Below are positions 36,686 to 49,918 of a DNA stretch of 64,000 nucleotides, in pieces. Every line of letters begins with the position of its first letter. Position 1 is the stretch's first letter. The stretch comes from Dipylidium caninum. Lineage: Eukaryota > Platyhelminthes > Cestoda > Cyclophyllidea > Dipylidiidae. Location of the stretch: contig QEYB01001522.1 in NCBI GenBank assembly GCA_017562135.1, positions 558,001 through 622,000 on the forward strand. The letters run 5' to 3'. The translations under genes and the position numbers were made by a program. Under the pieces are notes generated by a model. That model was not told the origin of the DNA. It searched no databases and worked only from the letters and a program-made list of their open reading frames with translations.

Positions 36686-39267
36686 CACCATCCCAACTGC
36701 TGCCACCCAACTGTAATACTAAAGGAGACCGTACAGTCTTCACCTCTCGTGAACATCGCCCAACCATCACTTCGTTGCTGGCATCACGAATTCCAAAGAC
36801 ATCCGCTTTTGCTAAACTCTCCCGTATTCCGAATTTACTCATTGTTAAGAGAGATGAAATTTTGGTGACGCAGTTTAACCGGAAAACTCATCCTTATTTA
36901 CAAAAATACAGCTCTTACCAGAGATTATGAGTGGTTCTTGAACATTTTTTAAAATATTTCTTCGAAGCCTACACCCACTCCGCTCCGGGGCTTAACAAAT
37001 TGTCCTATAAGTATAAACTGAGAAAGGAGGAACACAAACTCATCACGGACTGCGGTTTCATCGTATTCTTTCGCTCTTATTTCAACTGTAAAATTCACCA
37101 TGGAGAGACGCATTAACTTGACCACCAGCGGAGTTGACCTCATCCACCCGAGGTCAGAAGACGTCCCTAATCCCCTAAATTCGTATTTCTCTGCTCCCCC
37201 CACAATTACCCCTCCGTATCAGGCGGGAATGCCTCAGTTTACCTCAACTCCTACTCAAAGTACATCAGAATAAATTTCATCTTTGCGTTCCAGCTTATTA
37301 ACGACCACTGTAGCAAAGTCGACTAGTAAAAAGGATGCTGGAAGGTGCCCAAGAAGGAAACACAGGTTGCCGCGCATGCTACTCATTTCGAATAAGAGAT
37401 TCAAATGATTGCTGGTCCTGGACAGGATCCCGAATACTTCGCGACTCGGTGCATTCACTTACTAAATAACCCTAAATTAGATTAGAGGGCTGGGGTCGGA
37501 GGCGGGGGCCGGGGCGGAGACGAGGGCATTGCAGCGCAGGGGGGAGTGGGCCACCCATTCTCACAATGTGTCGAGCAAATCGCAGACCAAAGCAGCGCTG
37601 AAGTCGAATGTTAAGAAGTGCGACCTACCAAATGCCTTGTTGAGAGGAAGCAGAAGCATTACGACCAGAACGGAAGTGGACGACGGCGTCCACGGCGTCC
37701 ATTCTAAAGGACGGCACGAAGGAGGCGCGAGTGATTCAGATCATTCTGCTTGGATAACGGAGCATTAGAAAGTAAGAAGGTAGGGCCACCCCTTAGAGGG
37801 AAGTTAACTTAGGGGATAATTATCCGCTTTGGGGGAGAAGGCTTGGCTTTGGCAAGGCGGCAAAGTGATTTGGTCAGACTGTCGAGGTGATTACAGGAAA
37901 GAGATGCACTTACCAGTGAAACGGCAGTAAATTAGTGACTTCCATCCTCAAGGACTAAGTCTGCTGGCCGCGTGATGACGACGGCTGCCACCGCCAAGAT
38001 GGGAATATCGACGGCGCTAGCATGTAGTCAGCGTGAGTTGACGTTGACGGCCGGCAAAAATGCCATCATACCTCGCATTCCCTGCAGCGAGAGAATCAGA
38101 GAAGATTGTGACCGTACTGGTTGATTAAAATTGACCGAGGTTAAATGATGTACCCTGAAAAAATCAACGCTTTTGCCTTGCATTTAATTAATTTCTTATT
38201 TTTATTGTATCTTGGCTGGTTCACATTAGAACGGGAGCACTGGCGGAAATGGGAAAGTAACCACGCACACTGTTAATTTTGAGAGGCGTGATTTTCGCGC
38301 TGCCACAAATCCCAAACTCTCGACATGGCAAATGATGAATTTGGGGCTGTCAGGCAGGCGGACAAGTTTGCGGACGCACGTGCACCCTTAAAAATAGTTA
38401 AATCCCCTGTCGAAGAACTTTGGGACGACGGGGCAGACCTCCGCGCTTTGACCCGCCTTCAGGTTAGCCTGCTGATGACAGAAGGAGCGTGAAAGTGCAC
38501 GCTCAAACCCTTCCCCAAATAGTCTGTTTCATTTGCTAATTTATGTGGCAATTTTATAAGTACCACCTCGATTCTGGTTGAGCATTCGCGGATGACAGCA
38601 GCTAGCCGGTCTCCCCCCACCTTCCCTTTGTTCTGCTGTTCGGTCCTTTATCTCTCTTATACTGGGACAAGTGGTAAAAATGGGAAACTTCTGCTTAAAA
38701 ATTAGGTAAAGAAATAGGACTAGCATATTTAAGTTAAGGAGTCACATGCCGCATATCCATAAAAATTAACTTATGGCATTGCTGCCGGCCCGGGACTATG
38801 CGAAAGCCTGCACTAACGTCCGGTGGGCGTGGGGGCGGAATGCCTCACCCCCTTTGTTGCGGAATGGTCTTCCCATAGGTCGCAATGAAGAATACATTAT
38901 TATATTATTTCATACACCGGCGCAAATGACTTCCACGTCAACCTGTTGAGGCACGCGAGTCGAGGACAGACAAGTTGTTTATGAGGGTTTGGCGGTCTGG
39001 CCAAACTGTCCTGTCAAATTGGAGTAGTGGGCGAGGAAGCGAGAGATTTGAGGAGAACAAAGGGACCATTTGTCAAGCAAAATTCACAAGAGGGTGGACT
39101 ACCTCGCGTGACCAGGAGAAGGGAGGGGTGCGGCGCCGCGGCGCAATGGCGGTCGCCCCTCTTTCCTTCCCCGGCCTCCGCCAGCCCCTACTTCCTCATC
39201 ATCCCCGTCCCCCACTCCCCGTCTCTCAAAACCCACAACACTGCCAATGGCGAAATGACGTCCACAG

Positions 39268-39352
39268 CGATGCGGATGAGCGTGATGAGTACGAAGATAG
39301 GAGTGACGTTAACGCCCCAAACCACACCCGGAACTCTCCTCTCGCCGAACTG
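39268..39352 (+). CDS. Candidate internal exon, plus strand
   Basis: An 85-nt stretch follows a long pyrimidine-rich region and the acceptor gacgtccacag, and ends at CTG|GTGAGG. The open frame encodes DADERDEYEDRSDV and then NAPNHTRNSPLAEL, an acidic and hydrophilic peptide. It needs phase 2 input, which the internal exon 5 donor at 33173 would supply, and leaves phase 0. It may be a protocadherin tail exon or chance. Confidence 0.22.
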
Positions 39353-42007
39353 GTGAGGCACTTGCGTGCTTGTGCTGCGGTGCGGTGTGGCGACACGCCA
39401 CCCGATGTGGTGTCACCGGTTGGACATAAAACCGGAGAGAGTGCTGCTTATGCACGGAGGAGGTGTGATTCATGGTCTGTCCTCCCATCCGTGTTTCCGC
39501 GTCGGAAATCTGTGCATTTTAAGAGATTTCCGTTTCTGCATCCATTTACTCGTCTTCAGTCATGCCTTGAATGCATAGAATTAAGAGGGATTCTACTTTC
39601 TCTCGAAGTTACAATGTCAATTAAAAGTAAATTCGTGATTTAACAGTTGAAGAAGAGTCTGCACAAGTCTCATTTTTTGAACACTCCACGATTCTCTCTA
39701 TAAGCCAAAATACCGCCTTAGGAGACGGTTATTAAGGACTCCTTAGATAATGCTACCGACGCAGAGAAGTTATTCATTAATTATAGAACTTCCTGGGCAC
39801 AGTAACTCAGACGCCCTGGAGATACTCCCACGTGTGAAATTCTCCAAGTGTTTCGCACGTTGACACCTCTGAACTTGCCTTTGCATGCACACAAGAAACT
39901 CATTCCATGAGTTTTCTCACTTAACTTAAAATGTAATGCTTAGCTGATAATAACGAGGGGCATCACTGCTCTCCTTCCTCTGATCCACCGACACGGGCTA
40001 AACTCGGAGCACAGCACTGACTGAGAATCGAAGGATCCTGCGACCCGCTAAGTAGTCGACGTCGTCGCGAATACTGCGTCTAAAATATGCTTTCCGACGA
40101 GGCGATTTAGTCTACGTCACTAAGGTGGACAGTCTTTTTCTTCACAACTTCATTCTTACCACCGCTAAGAAATTCCGGTTATCTGCCTTCACTTTTGTTG
40201 GTCCAACGACAGTTTGCTGAACTTGTTGACTCTAACCAGGAAATACATTGACAGAAGTCGAAAGTGACAGGCTACGATCTCATTACTAAAAGCAACTTTA
40301 ATTTCGGCTGGCTATTTACTTAATGACATGGATGCTGCGCCCAGAGAATATTACTGCGGTGTTAACACGTCTTTTCATCGGTCCTAAAGCGCCCATTTCC
40401 AACACAAAGGAGCTCGAACTTACGTCTGATGAGTTGATCTTCATGCGATTGGGGGTTATCTTCCCTGACATGGTAGCTATCCAATCCAAGTCCCCATCGC
40501 TCTTCAGCTCCTTCGAGCTCATGACAGCCTTCGCCCCCAGCCCATCTCCGAGCTTGAGACTGACTTTAAGCCTTTGCATCTTTCTTGCGCATCGTATCTT
40601 AACTTGGTCAGTACCAGTTACTACCCACACTGAAATTTGGTGGTAAAAGTAAAGTTGGACGATTACTCGGTGAGTGGCAGAAGTGTCACCCAGTTGACAT
40701 TTTAAGCACTTTACTACCTGTATACACAGACACGATGATGCGTGGGAGTCGCACTAACTTCAACCAGACCTATCTACTCGCTCGCGAACCGCACCGTGGG
40801 GATGTGTAGCCTCCAAAAATCCTAGGTAGAGATGTCACCTCGGAAACCGAGAATACTGCCACATTCCCCACCATACTTTGAGGATTTCGAGTCATAGGGA
40901 GCGATTGATTACTCGGTTTAGACTCTCTCCCATTGGCCTCCCAGTGACCTCAACTGTTTAGCGGTAGTTGGTGCCGCGATAGAGGAGCTTGCACGAAGCA
41001 TTTTTGGTCGAAAGTGTCCTTAACATTTTGGGTATATAATTGCAGTGAAACAATTGTTTTGCAGAACCGGGACTTAAAGGTCCTGCTGCTAAAACTTGTG
41101 GTATCATGACGTTGAGAGCTCGAATGAAACCAGTGAAGGAGATGCAAAGACATTATAAAGCCGACAGATAGATCACCTCTCCAAGAGCATCACAGAGGCT
41201 CACAGAAGTAATTTATTTTGTCGTGACTACTGTGTGGATGAGCAGTCATCCTGGTATTCTGTCAACCTTCTAGCAGTAAAACACCAAAAATTGTAAGAAA
41301 TACACCCCACTCCAATTTATCACAGGTAAATTTTGCAGCTTATGAGTTTAAAAATACAATGGAAAATTTGTGGAAGAATAAATGGAAGGAGATTAAGTGA
41401 GGTGCACTATGGATTTCGAGTTATCAACGGCCAATCTCTCTATCGCCCATCCCTTCCTAAAACTACGCTCCCGGCAGGACGCGATTCAAGCCCCTCACGC
41501 AGCAGCCTCGGCCAGCACTTTCCCCAAATCTCCCGGCACATTGTAAGGCCACAGCGGATGCTAATCGAAGGGCTATGATACACCGGAAGCGTACTGAACC
41601 AGGCAGAAATAAAATTGAAAATTCCGGCCCCGAATTGTACCAACTGGATGAAAGTGCAAATTAAGTGTTCTTCAAGCCTCCCGAGCTTTTTAGCGTAGAA
41701 GCCATTCAGATAGAATGTCGCTGACAGTTAAAGGGACTTTCATCACTGATGGACCGGACGGATGATGGACACTCAGGTGGAAGGAAATCGGAGGAAGAAA
41801 GGAAGGAAATAGATCACCTTAATTATAATGGTACAGCAAATGTTCAGGCGGTTCTGCTCCACGATTTAAATTAAATTGGTTGACAAAATCTTTCCCTTCA
41901 TTCATTAGTAAATGAAAAGTTACAAACAATTTATCTGGGATAATCAACTGTGAAGTCAACTGGACATTGTTACTACGCTGGTGGGTGTGCATCCCCCGAT
42001 GTTGCAG

Positions 42008-42101
42008 GCGAGCATCCTGCGTCAACCGAAATTGTGGGTAGGAAGTGCTTGGAGAGATCTGAGTGACGACCAAAAAGATCTCCACAACTTTTCATCCAAA
42101 G
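42008..42101 (+). CDS. Candidate internal exon, plus strand
   Basis: A 94-nt stretch sits between a good acceptor (cccccgatgttgcag) and a near-perfect donor (AAAG|GTGAGT). Only one frame is open; it reads ASILRQPKLWVGSAWRDLSD and then DQKDLHNFSSK. It takes phase 0 input and leaves phase 1, compatible with the candidates at 39268-39352 and 42884-42924. I recognise no family. Confidence 0.25.
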
Positions 42102-42883
42102 GTGAGTTTCTGGTGCAGGTGATGTATAACTCGTCACTTGGGAACAGAGGAGGAAACCTCTTCCTGGCACGTCGGAAGTGATAAGTGGGTTTCCCGCAAA
42201 CTCACATCTTGAATGCCCCAGTTGTAAGTAGTGAGGAGAGTAGTCAATGGCTGCTGTGCGGTAGAACTAGCTTTTGAATGCAGACCCAAATAACTGGCCA
42301 CATGGTAGTCATTGTTGCGTGCCGGCAAAATTAGTACCCGTGAGGAAGGCAGGACCACAAGCTCATGTGCGTGGGTGGCGTTAACTACACTCTTCTGTAA
42401 ACAATAGCCATGTCGTGACGAAACTTTCCGAAATGGGTAAGAGAAAGGCGGTAAAGCGGTCCCATGTTAGTCTGAACTCTCGCATTTCAACGTTTTAAGG
42501 ACGACAAATTAAGCCACAGCGGGACTAATGTGTGTGGGTCCGAGATTCCGGCGGCTCTCGGACGGTTTTGTGTCTGCCGGTGTTGGTAGGGGACAGCGCT
42601 TACGTGCCCGTTTCACCAAGTCGATTCGGGACGGGCTTTGTTTGTGCCTGGGACGCAAGCGAGTGTGAAAGCAACAAACAAGAAAAAGAGACATCATCAG
42701 ATGCCTGTCCCAAATTCTTTCAATTTGCCTCAAAGTCCATTGGCTTCAGGCTCTGGACAATCCAAAATAGCTCGTACTCAAATGTTAGTATGGGCGTAGG
42801 CAAATTTTGTGAAGGCTGGACATGGAGGCCACTAAAATTACTCCAGAGAACCTTTCCACTAAAAGACCCTTTTCGTCTCACAG

Positions 42884-42924
42884 GGCAGTTGAGAGGAGAG
42901 GCAAAAATAGGCTCGCCCATCTGA
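42884..42924 (+). CDS. Candidate terminal exon, plus strand
   Basis: After the acceptor cttttcgtctcacag, the frame that accepts phase 1 reads QLRGEAKIGSPI and stops at 42922-42924. An AATAAA lies at 43542. Support is only the splice site and phase match with 42008-42101; the exon is short enough to be coincidence. Confidence 0.15.
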
Positions 42925-45900
42925 ATCTCCGAATGGGCGCAGGGGTTGCACCGGTCTCCTGGGAACTTGATTTACGACTCGTTCGCCTTGATGGTGATCT
43001 GTTGCATCTCCGCTTCTTTAGGCTGCCCTCTGAGGCCGTTGCTGGCGCTGGTGCAAGGGCTTCCGGTGATTTTTATCAGTGCTCGTTTGGCCTTCGGATT
43101 GATTCTCCTTTCTCCTTCTACCTCCACATGATCTTTTCTCCAGCACTTCCTGTCTTTTGAGCTCAACTGCACATTTCACCCTGTTAGCCTACTGTCTTAG
43201 TCCCGATTAACTCCGTAGTAGTAGGCTAAATGGCGCTTATAAAAAAATCCGCCTCATCTATGTAACACTACCATTTCCGGCCCAAGAATCGCCTAACGTT
43301 CACTTTTATAGTAGGTCAGAGTCTTGAAGAAGCTGACCAACGTGTTACAAATCCCATGTTTTACCAATCCGAATCAAGCTCTTCCCTGTATTTTATCAAA
43401 TGACGAACTCCATGACAAGCTCTTAATTTCCATCCTGTGCTCGTTTTGTCATCATGTCTTGAGCAAGCGAATTTGTGAAAGTTTCTCTCTGAACGAACAT
43501 GGTAGGAGGTTACGAGCGAAACCTTGGTGGTCTAAGAATGCAATAAACACGCGCCCCACAGTCCAACCAACGTCGGCTCATCACATCCCTTTAAGCGGAG
43601 ACAGCCATGTTTTACGAACTCGGAAATAGCTCTTGCCGCTTATGTTTAATGTGCGGTTTGGGGATAACTACAATGGCGGTTACAGCTGCGCAAAGGAATC
43701 ACCAAAACTACTGGACAATTTCTCACGTAATGGACAAAAATCTCTTTTTCTGATGCATTCTTCTCTAAGAATGTCGCACTGAAAGACAGGAGGGGCGGAC
43801 TTTGCTGCGTCCAGCCCATGATCCTGCTCCAGACGTCGGGAAAAACTTAACCTATTGACGACTGATGATTCACACCTAGATGAATTTGGAGGAGAAACCA
43901 AGCTCTCTCCCCGCCGTTGAGAACGGGCATGCTGATAGATTGCACAGAAGTTTAGGTAAAGCGTTGCTTTAGTGAGAGAAACAGACCTTCGCTCAATCGC
44001 CTCGGGCTCGTAGCACCTGTGAATACGTGTGTTAGTGACGAAGATTTGATTTGTGGGTGGTGCGTCGTCTCCAGGCCCTGCGCTTGGGAGAGAGGTTGTG
44101 TTTTTGTGGTGTGTGTGTCTTACTAAAGTTAATAACAGGCACCGCAATGATTGTCAAGAGAAGTTGACATATAGAGCGGATGGTGGTCGGGTCTTCTTCA
44201 TGTCACCCGTGGGAGAGCAAGAAAAATGGTGGGCTGCTGAATGAGCGTCTCCGGTGCCGCTGGAAGACGAGGCCACGGGGGCCGAAGTTGTGGCTCATGA
44301 GACCGTCAGGGCTGAATTAATCTCACCAATGCTCTGGGCCAGTCGCGTTACGCAGAACCTCGCCGAAGGCCCAGCATAACACGCCAACCGCATAGCCCCG
44401 ACATCGACCTGGCATTAGGCGTGACCTTTTCAGTATATTGTCAGGTAGACTGGCGTTAGTCCGTTCATCATCTGCGTCATTTGGAATGAATTAACCTTTA
44501 GACCAGTAGCACCGAGCAGAACATATACCCTGCTGCACTGACTACTGTGCAAAATCACAACTAAATGGTGTCTGCACCCTCGTACAGAGCGACTTTGGTG
44601 GATTTGTCTAATATGTAAAATTATCTTGAAACTAATACCTTACCACCGTTTGCAGGAAGGATTCTGCTTGTCGGCCCTCAATTGTTGGCATTTGCTGCCA
44701 TGCCGCTGTGGGCTCCTAAACTATTCCGGGAAGGTCTTCAATGCCAAAACGTGGTGTTTGTATACTAGGCAAAACATCATTTTAATATGATGAAATGAAT
44801 GTGGAAAATAGTCACGTCAGCGTGGCAGACCAACCACACGTGTAACGTCAGGGAGTTCGTTTCGACGCGCACATAGTAGTAAAGGAATGTTGAAACCAAG
44901 TCCACCAGAGCAATTGAAGGCACATGATCAGCTGGGCTCCTTCGAAGGGTATGAAGTGGTGGTGAGGTGTTGACCTCGTGGCTGCGACGATTCACTGGAT
45001 ATGCTGATAGTTTTGCATGTTTGACGGCTTGACACAATGTTGACAGGGCAGCCTGCCAACGGAAAGTAGGACTTAGACTTATGTACGCTGTATAGTAGTG
45101 GTTTTAAATAACACTTATTTTCCCGCGGTGGGAGCAACAATCCTTCTGTGTTCTATTCCACGCCCGACATAAACTATTATACATGAATAACCTCACCCGG
45201 GGCCTCAAAAAGCATCATCAAAAGTGGATTAAACCATCTGGTAGACAGTGGCCAACTCAAGGCTCCTGCCTAGAAATTTGGCCAGGCAATGAGTATACGA
45301 CGTTGCAATTGCAGGCCAGTTCTGTCTGAGCGTGTGTGAGTGGAAACAGGCAGTAGTGGCGGACGTTGTCAGGGCATCACGTAGGAGGTCTGAAGAAATG
45401 TTCCCTGGCGTCAACAAGAAGCGCTCCACTTATACCTCCAACGGCCGAAGAGTGTGCTATGGGGATGGTGCTGAAACTTGCCACACTAAAAGTAGTTGGG
45501 GCAAGGGTCGAATGAATTTTCTTTTACACACAAGCAAGACTATCCGAACGTCATTTGTCAAAAAAATATGTAATAATACTGTAAGGAAGTATTGGGGATG
45601 GCACCTGAAGTTATCACCATTTCCCGCCGCCCTTTCCGAAGCATTGCAGTTTTACGTGTTCGAGCCTGGCGTTACAGTTGCTAATTGATGTCTGCACCAC
45701 TAATGTGTAAGTTAATTATTCGGGAGGACGTGTGCATTTAGAAATCCTATCCGTCGTGATTTCTGGCGGCCACACTAGCGCCGAACGGGGGGAGCTGGCA
45801 GCTTCGGAGCAGTGCCGCCGTCGGTGGTGGAGGAAGGCAAGAGTAGGGCCAACACATGCACCCAGTGAACAGGCCACTTTTAAGGCTAATAAAGAGAATC

Positions 45901-48253
45901 TTTTGCGGGCTTTTGGAGTTACTTTAACTTGTTTTGAATTACCGAGCTTCGTGTTTACTTAAGGCTGACAAAGTGAATTTAATAGACCACTTGACATCGC
46001 TTATTTACAAAAGACCTGCGTATTCCCTGGGTCAGGTGGCGGTCACTTTTGACACTCAAATAGCCAGTGGGAGGAAAAATATAGCGTTTCCTTAGTGGCA
46101 TTCAATTTTTGGTCGCGTGTTAACACGAGAGATGACAAACTCACGCAATTTTTAACACGCAAGTGGGCCTATAAAAGCAACCAGCACGTTTATAGGGTGT
46201 ATTTATGAATAGGAGTAGATTATGAGCCTGTTTACTCCACGTGAAATGAATTTCAGAAAAATTTCTTCCGTTTTTGTTAAGGGATGGGAATTTTGAGTTA
46301 AAGCCTTCGCCAGCCTAGTGTCTTGCCTTAGGCGTCGGATCAGTCCAAAGTACGGGAAACGAGTGCGGAGAGGGAATTTCGTACTTCCACACAGGGAGTC
46401 TAACGGACTACAGATTGACACGAGTGCCACCTCACGGAGACCAAGTAGCCAAACTCAGAAATCCGCTAGTCTGGCCACAGTTGACTGCATTTCAGTGGAT
46501 CACCACAAAATTGCCTCCACCGTGGGCACCAATGGCACCAGCGCGCACGCTTTGTGGCCGTCGGACTGCCTTGTTTGCCGCCGCGTGCTCGATGTGCAAT
46601 CTAATTGTCCCATTTGAGGAGGCCTCCGGCAAGTGATTATACGCAACTGATTTCACAGCCGCGTCGAAGCAAAATGTTTGTATTATTGCCTCTGTTCATT
46701 GTTGTATTATTAACGGGAGTATCCGACGAAGTAGTCTTTTACTGTGCTAGTAATTTACCAAATTTCGGTGCCTCACTGGGCTGGCTGACGAATGCTATTT
46801 CTTCCCTTCGGTCCAACCTAATGAAACTGAGCAGTAGGAAGAAATGGGAATAAGTAGCGGGAGTGATAATTACAAAGATGCAGACGGGACCGAGAAGACG
46901 AAGAAAAACGCATTAGAGACTGCGGAAATGGAAGATTTAGAGCTGGCGGTGACGGCGGTGGCCGAGTGGTGGTTATGATTATGTTTATATGGTAGAGGAA
47001 GCTATTTGTGGAGGATCCTGTCGCATTAACGAGTTCTTTTTCTTAATGCATGCCGAGCGGTGGCTGATGAAGCGCCAAGGGTGGAGTCGCTGCCCACAGG
47101 CCCAGCCTGACGGTGCCCATCCCATTGGCGGCTGCACACAACCTATCAGACGTCAAGGATTTGTGTCCTTCCTTTACATTTCTGCACTGAGCCTCTGGAG
47201 GCACAAATATTCCGCCTTTAAGCAAGGCTGCCACACAAACTCTAGAAGTTTTGCCACTCCGTTGCATTTTGGCATTGATTTATCGCGCTAAATTTAACTG
47301 CCGGACTCAACCACTCTGCTGTCAGTTAGCATTTCCGTGTGAAAATTAGAAGGCGGTTTCTCTTCCTCCATGAAACAGTATAAAGTGTAGTCCCTAAGAG
47401 GAAACCAATTTCTGACACAAACTGCTTTCCGTTGCCGAATGCACTCCAGCCATATGCTCCTTCAGCCGCAATTTATGCCCACTTTTCGACCTCCATAGTG
47501 CAATTTTAAGGGTGGATAGACAGGCATTCATGAGACTGATTTGTTGATGCCCAAGTCGCCTCGGTTACACTCACACAAGACAGCGCACTTTGGGACAGGC
47601 AACCAACTCCCCTCCTAACTTCAGTGCCATTAGGCACATCATCCTGCCTGCCACCTCTTTTCCTTCGCTACTTAACGAAGTGGTTCCTTTCCCACTGCCC
47701 TTCAATCAATTAAAGGCTCCAGTTGTTGTCGTGTGGATGCATTAAGTGCAAGCCACTTTAGAGCATTTCTACACTTCAATGCGCAGCAGATAGGCTTGAA
47801 GTTGAAACCAACTTTAGGGGCTGGTGGCTTCAAATCACGCTAAATGTACTGCATGCTACCATAAATGGAATATTAGGTTGATACTATCACCGTGACCCAC
47901 ATAACCCGTCGCAATTTGTTTACTCCGAGGTCCAAGACTTTGCTCTCTGCACAAAAGATGTTCCCATGAAAATGGTTTTCCAAGTCAAAGCTCTTAAGGG
48001 AAGATGGTACGCCTTCATAATGCCATCGGTTGAGGAGCCGATTTAGAACCACGAGGGCCAGTGGTGCTACGCCGCTGTTCGCTGGCATATGACTAACTCC
48101 CTTTTGATTGCCTGATCGAGGCATTGACGTCTTTCAGTGCTATTGCTGGTCGGTAATGAGGTTGAACAATAGACAAAGTGATCACAAAGTGGCCACATGT
48201 CAGGAGAGCTGGTGCTACTGCCAGGAACCGTGACGTGGATACCTGAGATTCAC

Positions 48254-48445
48254 TTGAACGCATAACAACCCAACGCCATTTTGCGTTCTAAGAGAAGTTT
48301 CCTTCCCCGAGGGCTGAAGGGAACCAAACTTGGGCCTCACTTTGGCTTTCAGGTGACATAAGAACATCTGTTCAATGAAATGATGTCCAACTGTGTCATT
48401 TGCTGTGGTATACCGAAGATGCTCTTGCTTTGTAGACTCCACAAA
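48254..48445 (-). CDS. Unassigned candidate exon, minus strand
   Basis: 64 open codons between acceptor tttcattgcaacctcag and a weaker donor CAA|GTGAAT, phase 0/0, encoding FVESTKQEHLRYTTANDTVG and GHHFIEQMFLCHLKAKVR. No homology is recognised. Its phase does not connect directly to the candidate at 49666-49918. Confidence 0.18.
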
Positions 48446-49665
48446 CTGAGGTTGCAATGAAATACGAATGTCGAAGTGTGTTGAAGTCTTTGGAAAGTTG
48501 ACAACCTGTCTAGTTGATCTCCAAAACGCGTGTGCGACAAATCTTACAATTATCTCTCATCGTTCACTTGTGAATTCCAAGTCGGTGACGTGCGTTGACA
48601 GAAGAGTTTTGACCGACAGCTCACAACAGGGCAGAGGCGAAATAGCCACCAGTCTCTAAGCGCTACCGCATCGCCTTTCAGAAATTCATTCTCCCCTTGT
48701 TTTCCCAAGAAGTGAATTACTTCAGAGTATAGACTGATTTCAGGTTCTAACTAGGGTTAAAGGACCGCAAGTTAACTAGTTTGTGGTGAAGCTGCTTCAC
48801 CCGCATAACTCGCTCACTGTCGTCGTGTTCTACCGAAGACGCCTTGGACGCGGGGCCGACTTGCCCGAGTAACAGATGCTGCGAAGACCCATTCTCTTCC
48901 TTTCCACGTCACCCGCGTCTATGGCAGGCGCGAATGAAATCGGGAGAGTGTGGAGTACAATGGTATTTGTCACAAAAACCTTAATTACTCAGACAGCAAG
49001 CCCCTCCTGAAGCTCCCTTGCTTCTGACTTAGAATTAGACGTTATAGTTGCGTATATTTTTTTGGCTGCTTCAAGTGGATAGGACTTCGTCTACTTATCA
49101 ATGGCTCTAAGAAGGACTCCCTTTAAAATGATTGTATGGAAGTTCGCTTACAACGCTGAAAGGCAAAGTGACTTCCATCTTACCTACACTTTATCGCACA
49201 ACCCGAGTTCCTGTCATCGAAAAGTGATGAATGCGCAAACAGTGCATCGTATGCCAAAATGCACATGTAGCGTAATCTTTCATGAACTTCGGCTGAGTAT
49301 TGAAAGTGAGGAGGACAAAGACGGTGGCGGTTGAACTCTTCGAGTGTTTGCGTCCACCCACTAATCTATTAACTTATACTCGCGGTTTACCTAGAAGGGA
49401 TTCAGTGTATTATTGCCAAAAGCAAGCTGGGTGTTTACACTCTGCTCCCCCATCTCGTCTCGTGACAAATTTACCGTTCATTTTATATTAACAACGGCGG
49501 ATGGGTATCCCTTCCCAGTTATTTAATGGTACCACACCACCATCCGGGCACTGCTGGCATTAGCGCCACCTCAGATAACTGTGTAACAACGTATTCTCCG
49601 TGGCGAAATGCTTGCCAACGAAGCAATGGAGGAATAATGGCTCCTCTATGGGGGTGATCTCTTAC

Positions 49666-49918
49666 TTTTAGCTGGCAAAGTCGTACCAACCCACTCATCT
49701 CGTCCGGGTGCGCTGACGCTGTCTTCCAGACTGTCCCGCCAAGTACGGCCGCCCAGCGGCACAGTCATTTGCACACCACCGACCGTCACTAGGAGTAAAC
49801 GGGCACACAGGACCTCTGCAAGTATCCGCCGAGCTTCACGCTCACCGTCAAAAATGTGCTGCGCCCCTAGACTTCCCCCACCGAGAGCACCATTATTTGA
49901 GTCTTTGCCTTCTGACTG
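49666..49918 (-). CDS. Unassigned candidate exon, minus strand
   Basis: 84 codons are open between acceptor gctcggttccag and donor AAAA|GTAAGA, phase 0 in and phase 1 out. The peptide (DGEREARRILAEVLCARLL, then VTVGGVQMTVPLGGRTWRDS) is balanced and looks coding, in a GC-rich stretch unlike its surroundings. It lies 5.5 kb downstream of the PACT gene and is not needed by it, so it may belong to another gene. No family is recognised. Confidence 0.28.

Noticed and set aside
38975..39643. 222-codon plus-strand open frame
   Set aside because: No domain or consistent coding character along its length; a second frame is also open over the same GC-rich, pyrimidine-rich tract. Only the 39268-39352 part is kept, as a weak exon candidate.
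40316..40646. Region open on both strands, with a strong minus-strand donor (GAC|GTAAGT) at 40423
   Set aside because: No convincing acceptor or start context upstream on the minus strand, and the plus strand is equally open.
43680..44147. 155-codon minus-strand open frame
   Set aside because: No recognisable family, no splice support and mixed composition; it is likely chance.
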